DNA of 64,000 nucleotides from Terebella lapidaria. Its lineage: Eukaryota; Annelida; Polychaeta; Terebellida; Terebellidae. Positions 59,100-64,000 of this stretch are shown one piece after another (the first letter of the stretch is position 1; every line of letters starts with the position of its first letter). The position numbers and the translations under genes were made by a program. The notes beneath the pieces are model-generated. The model worked only from the letters and a program-made list of their open reading frames with translations, was not told the DNA's origin and did no database searches. The stretch is from positions 7,068,001-7,132,000 of the forward strand of contig OX424561.1 in the NCBI GenBank assembly GCA_949152475.1, in the 5' to 3' direction.

Positions 59100-61170
59100 T
59101 TATTAACTGTTCACGGTTAGTTGTAAATCATGCAGCTTCAAATACACATACGCTGACTCATAAACGATTCATAAGTGATCTGGTTTCAGCACGCTCATGC
59201 ACCATATATAGAATGGATACATATTGTATATCATTATAATAATGAATTCATACACATATTCCGGTCTGTCCTCTTTCATTTCAACAGAGAATTAAGTATA
59301 CACCGTTTCACCTAGTGCCTGGAAATAAAGATGAATATATATCGACAAACATCGCTGTTCTACTTGTGTTAGTAGCAATGGTTATCCTAAAGGGTTGACT
59401 TACAATTAGCTGTTATTTCATGTACAGCCTGCAGATTTAATTGGCATCATATTGTACCATACTTGATAAACATCCAATTACTGCACAAGTCCATTCTCAA
59501 ATGACACTGGCATATATGTCTGAAAGATTATTATAAATATGTGACAATTCAGCAAGTACACAGGGTTTAACTCCCATCATGCAGTTTGAGTGGGAGCGAC
59601 AAAGTGTCGCGTCGATATGCGAAAGTCAGATGTTTCCCACAGTGCACTCTATGCATATTGCAGTAGTTTCATTGAGTTAATTTTGTGTTGTCTTGAGACA
59701 CTTAACATTTAAACAAAGGAAAGCTGGGTGTTTTGCGTTTGGTTCAAGAACACACAACCAAGGGAACAAAATATGTGAACCCTCAAACGCACGCTGTGAT
59801 CCAACCAACGGGATGAGGGAAAAATAGCAAAATGTGGCTGCGATATTTGCGAGCTCCAAAGGCACAATCTTTGTGACAGGAAAACCTTCAATGTGAGCCA
59901 CACTCTCTTGAACAACGCAAAATATATGTTTTGCTTTTATGCGAAGCGGATAACACAGCATGTAAGACCATGTCTATCAAATGTCCACCTACACAAGCTA
60001 TTATTCCGTTTCTTTGAAAGTACATGACCCAGACGTTGAATCTAAAATCCTGGCTCTTACTTTGATTTGCCAGGATCCTGCCAATCCTTTAGCCATATAT
60101 CCCCATTGGTAGGTCAGTAACCTTACTTGACGTCATCAAGAGTTCGGAGAACGTAATAGCAAGGCAAAAAACTGATTTAATTAATTATATCACCACGGGG
60201 ACAACATACAATCCACGAGGATTAATAGATAATACAAACGATTTGTATGAGGAAAACCACGCATATCCAGTTTTCTATATGAATAATTTTAACTCAACCA
60301 CTGAAATATTTCACTTACAATAGTTGAAGGTTTTATGGTTTCAAGAGTAAAAGTTGATATTACATTTATAATAATGAAAAAATGTGTGGAGGGTTTTTAT
60401 TTCAATATTATTATAAAGGTTCCATCAAACAGCAGCAATTTGAAAACAAAAATGTAGGAATAAATGAGATATGCATGCGAAGAATAGACCTCCGCTTCAT
60501 TGAAATTTGTTTGAGGAAACAACCTAGGCTGCCCATAGAAGTTTTTTGGTTATTTTATTTCATCGGTGGTAATATGTTGATACTTACATTGTCCTATATG
60601 CAATGGTTGTTCTATTGACCTATTCCACCTGTAGCATGCGATTTCTTTGATGTCAGTAAACATATTTTATGAATAATATACATGTACCTGTTTTTTCCTA
60701 CGCACCGGGTTGCAGCTGTAACTGGTTGAAAAAAATATGTGTTGGAAGCACACAATTGTGATCTAGTAAATCCTACAGTGCATTTCACAGTTCGTTATGA
60801 TGTAGGAGCCTGAGTTGTGTACCCTCGAGTTGACACCAATAGCATGCTTTGCCATTCAAAAACTGAAAGATGTTCCAATCTGTAACAAAAAACTACGTTA
60901 ACAGTATACATAACATATGAAAGTATGTTGATAAATAATCGCATTATGTGAAATTAACACACAACTCTTCTCCTCAACCGTTGTAAAATAATTATCAACA
61001 CTCCATGCATGTGCGTCATCTTCAGTGGAATGTTATTGTGATGAGATCTGCAAAGACAATGCGTGAAAAAGATGTTCTTGTCTCATCATGAATTTGAAGT
61101 GTGTGCTCGAATGCACACACTTCAAATTGGTAGATATGGGATTGGTAGATATGGGATGGCCCTACATATA
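59100..61170. other. Break in the tandem array; no gene seen
   Basis: The array landmarks are mostly absent here. A 94-codon minus frame (59677-59961) reads SVAHIEGFPVTKIVPLELAN, without known homology. A repeat A end fragment lies at 60564-60587. Confidence 0.4.
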
Positions 61171-64000
61171 AAATCAACTCACAGTTTAGTCAATTTATTG
61201 GTTTGCTAGTTATTTGAGGGAAAACAGCAAGCACACAAAGATTATCAGGGATCAAACTTACACATCAGTCAAACTTACACATCGAAACAATAGAACCATG
61301 TGAAGAGTAAGTAGAAACGTACCCATGTTGATGTATATGCATTGCAAAAGAAACATATTGTAGCATTTACACTTGACTCGCTCCTCGATACATACATCAC
61401 TTTCAAGAATAGAGATACTGGTGAGCCCAATTAATAACCAGCCACTATAAAACAAATACACCAATGAAATGGTGCCTAGAATAGCTATATCCCGACATTT
61501 GATTACTTACAATTACTTACAAGATGACAAAATTATTCAATACTATGTGAACGTGAATACGAACAACTTGTGGAGTTGATATGGGACCATTCCCCTCAAG
61601 CATTATACGTGACGACCCTTTTATTCACTGTGTAGGCGTGAGCTATTGTCAGGAACAGTTTTGAGATCATTGCGGACTTACTGTATAACATTTTGGAATG
61701 AGCTCGGGAAGAATAGAGGGACCAACTCGACCCAATAATATCATCACTAAACTATTCACAGCAATCGTTATTGCTAGTCTGGATTGATGTTCACGGGACT
61801 CTACAACAAGTTAACGACTGCATTTCTATGTGCATGGAAAATCCATAGCAGACGTTTCTCCCACCGTGTCAGAATGACCTAAATCGTAACGAACCCCAGA
61901 ACACCCATCATAGAAATGTCCAGTAAATATGTTATCAGGAGCAGAAAATCTGAAAGGCATGATATGTATACGAATCAATGATCTGAAGAACTATGGGCAT
62001 ACAGAAACATGGATGTCGCATAAATGCATAAAGAGTCATATACACATATGTGTGATGACTGAATAGATGATTGAGTAGGAGAGTAAATAATTGAAAATGT
62101 GAATGAATAACGCCTTTTACTATTGAGAACTACAGGCGATTAAACAAAAGCAAAACAATATTCCAAACTGTACTTTGTTCCAAAGATAATTACAACCAGG
62201 GGATTAACAACTTTTACCTGGCACGTGCCTTGCACCAGTATAGTTCAATGCTCTCAACGCTGGAATTGCAAATTTCATGGTAATTAGGACGTGGATAAGA
62301 GCCTTGTATCACATCTAAAATCTTCATAATTACCGTTATCGGTGCATCAGAATCATGATCAAAAGAGTGAATTATTTTGTCCTGTTGATATCTAGGATAG
62401 CTCGGAACACATTTAATTGATCTGTTCGTTTCATTATTATACATTCAGGAAGTATCGCTCTGATGATTGATACTGGTTGATTTTGGTAACTTTTCATTCT
62501 ATAAGTTCATTTTTTCTAGCTATGCTTGAATACCCAATATATTGATAGATCTGTGGGCATACCCGCCATTACAGTCCACAGACAAGTATTACATGAAGTC
62601 CAATTGGCAAGTACTTATATCTTGATACTTTCAACAATTTATCGAATATATTTTCATAATATAAAGTATATGCGTGGCTCATAATAAATACCATCATACA
62701 CCTCAATATATCATTCGGGTGCAAAAACCAACATTAAATAGTTAGATCTACCAATATTTATCAAATATCACGTGACAAAAAACCTATTTGTTTTAACTAT
62801 ATGAGCGATAATTTGATCCCTAAAGAACTTTTCTAATAAAGGCAAAATTTGCACACACTGATAGCAAACTTTGATGATTTTGACAAAGGTACATTGGCGA
62901 CTGTTTGATTTGCCGTGGAGGCGAGAGCTATCATTAGACAGATTTGTGGAGTTACTTCGTATCGTTCTGAAATGAGCGCGGAAATAATGGAGAGAACCTC
63001 CTGACCCCGCAATATTCTCACGAAGCTCTATACATGCATGCCCAACACAGTCAGCAAGATCAGCATCACCGCCCATGTCATTGCGTCTTTGGATTGATGG
63101 CTATTTCAAGCTTACAAACGTCGTCTGGAAATTACGTCCCGTCACACTGAAAAAAATACTTCTAGTCCCATAAATTGTGTTATCCCAATTAGTTGTAAAT
63201 CATGTGGCACAAAAGAAATTACACGGATTTGCAGAAATTGTTATGAGACAAGAGGGAATTTTGTGACAGCTAGCTTGGTATATTGAACGTGTATTACCAT
63301 ACATTAACATAATAATGTTATACTCTAATATAATATAGTAATACATAATGGGTATTACTATGAAAAATCCGACTTTGGGAAATGAGATCAATCATCTGCC
63401 AAAATAGTTGTCTGCTTCATCATTACGTGTTAAGTATTTGAATATATAGTATTTTATGTTACAATATGCAGCTCTAATTTGTATTTTACTGCACCATCCT
63501 TGAAATACTTCAAGGTTCAAGGTTCATTTATTCTAAGTTTCTTCACAAGTTCATTTCTCTAGTTGCATTGAACGACGCCCCTATATGGATACGCCAGTGA
63601 GTACAAAAATGTTTGCGTTCCCTTTGCATTCCTCTTTTTTTTTTTACATCTCTCGCATAGTTTTGCGTTATATCGCGACCTTGTAACAAAACCTTCTCAT
63701 AATTCATGGGCATTGGCACAATCAAGGCTATGGCTAGGGAGTATGGAAACATAGCAACGTAATCCGAAACATTTGATGTCACTCACTGCTGAGTATCATC
63801 AGGGGTCATTGTTTTCTGAAATTTTGTAAACGATCGCGTGGGAGCATGAAGTTATCAAGAGGGAACGCAGAGTTATCCTGAGGGAGCGCAAAGTTATCAA
63901 GAGGTAACATAAAATGATCATGAGGGAATGCGCACAAATCTTTACTCAGTTGTTTGTCCTCCTGGTGTGTCTGCAGCTTTGCGCTATCTGGTGAATTATT

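Larger units (their letters stand above)
45200..64000. repeat. Diverged tandem array of a ~3-kb unit (about five copies)
   Basis: Landmarks recur in the same order. GCAAATCTTATGGTAAACAG (or close) occurs at 46430, 49493, 51465, 53382, 55055, 56410, 58180 and 62268. TCTTTGGATTGAT-type text occurs at 50105, 54160, 57265, 63080 and, in a diverged form, at 52250, 55875, 59025 and 61775. CATGGCCAGTCAAGG occurs at 48000, 51050, 54840 and 57959. TTTAGTCAATTTATT occurs at 45335 and 61187, with a diverged form near 48965. Approximate units are 45.2-48.2, 48.9-52.6, 53.1-55.9, 55.9-59.1 and 61.2 kb to the window end. Each unit contains two related halves. No intact gene is seen; 59.1-61.2 kb shows little of the pattern. 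Confidence 0.8.

Noticed and set aside
1-64000. CRISPR arrays, bacterial operons, tRNA and rRNA genes
   Set aside because: The 20-bp satellite lacks unique spacers, so it is not a CRISPR array. No tRNA A/B-box pair or rRNA stretch was recognised by eye; a covariance-model scan would be needed to exclude weak cases.

Overview
The window is eukaryotic: AT-rich, gene-poor, with intron-bearing genes and dense layers of transposable elements. The mix (an insect-P-like THAP transposase with introns, a DUF4806 gene, a Ty3/gypsy remnant, a P2X7-like intracellular domain fragment, and a rhodopsin-family receptor of the Tre1/Moody type) suggests a marine invertebrate, perhaps a mollusc or other lophotrochozoan. 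That guess is an inference; no rRNA, tRNA or mitochondrial marker is present to test it.

Positions 500-12052 form a three-layer nest. A Ty3/gypsy fossil is oldest: its integrase end lies at 500-1042, and the end of its coding region plus one LTR at 10862-12052. It is split by a DNA element (1043-10861) with CCCAG...CTGGG ends and ACGTTG-rich subterminal repeats, which carries a multi-exon DUF4806 gene. That element is split in turn by a P-like transposon (1067-7492) with 31-bp terminal inverted repeats, a matching 7-bp direct repeat at its ends, a plus-strand THAP transposase gene and a second, convergent multi-exon gene.

From 12 to 23.5 kb there is a LINE tail, a TTAA-flanked inverted-repeat element, a P2X7-like fragment, and a 1.37-kb foldback element with a 4-bp target duplication.

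From 23.7 to 41.4 kb is a receptor locus. One open receptor gene (39999-41192, minus strand) is accompanied by at least two ruined relatives (23.7-28.6 kb and 32.5-34.0 kb) on the same strand. These have been pulled apart by element insertions, and one contains a 538-bp tandem duplication. Between them lies a 3.5-kb foldback structure whose core is two oppositely oriented arrays of a 20-bp satellite. A dispersed ~320-bp repeat (called A here) occurs at least six times near these receptor copies.

From about 45.2 kb to the end there are four to five diverged tandem copies of a ~3-kb unit. No intact gene is visible in them, but short minus-strand reading frames recur, and one faintly resembles the last transmembrane helix of a receptor. 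The single convincing open host gene is the receptor at 39999-41192. The DUF4806 gene and the P-like transposase are well supported as exon series, with parts of each model unresolved.
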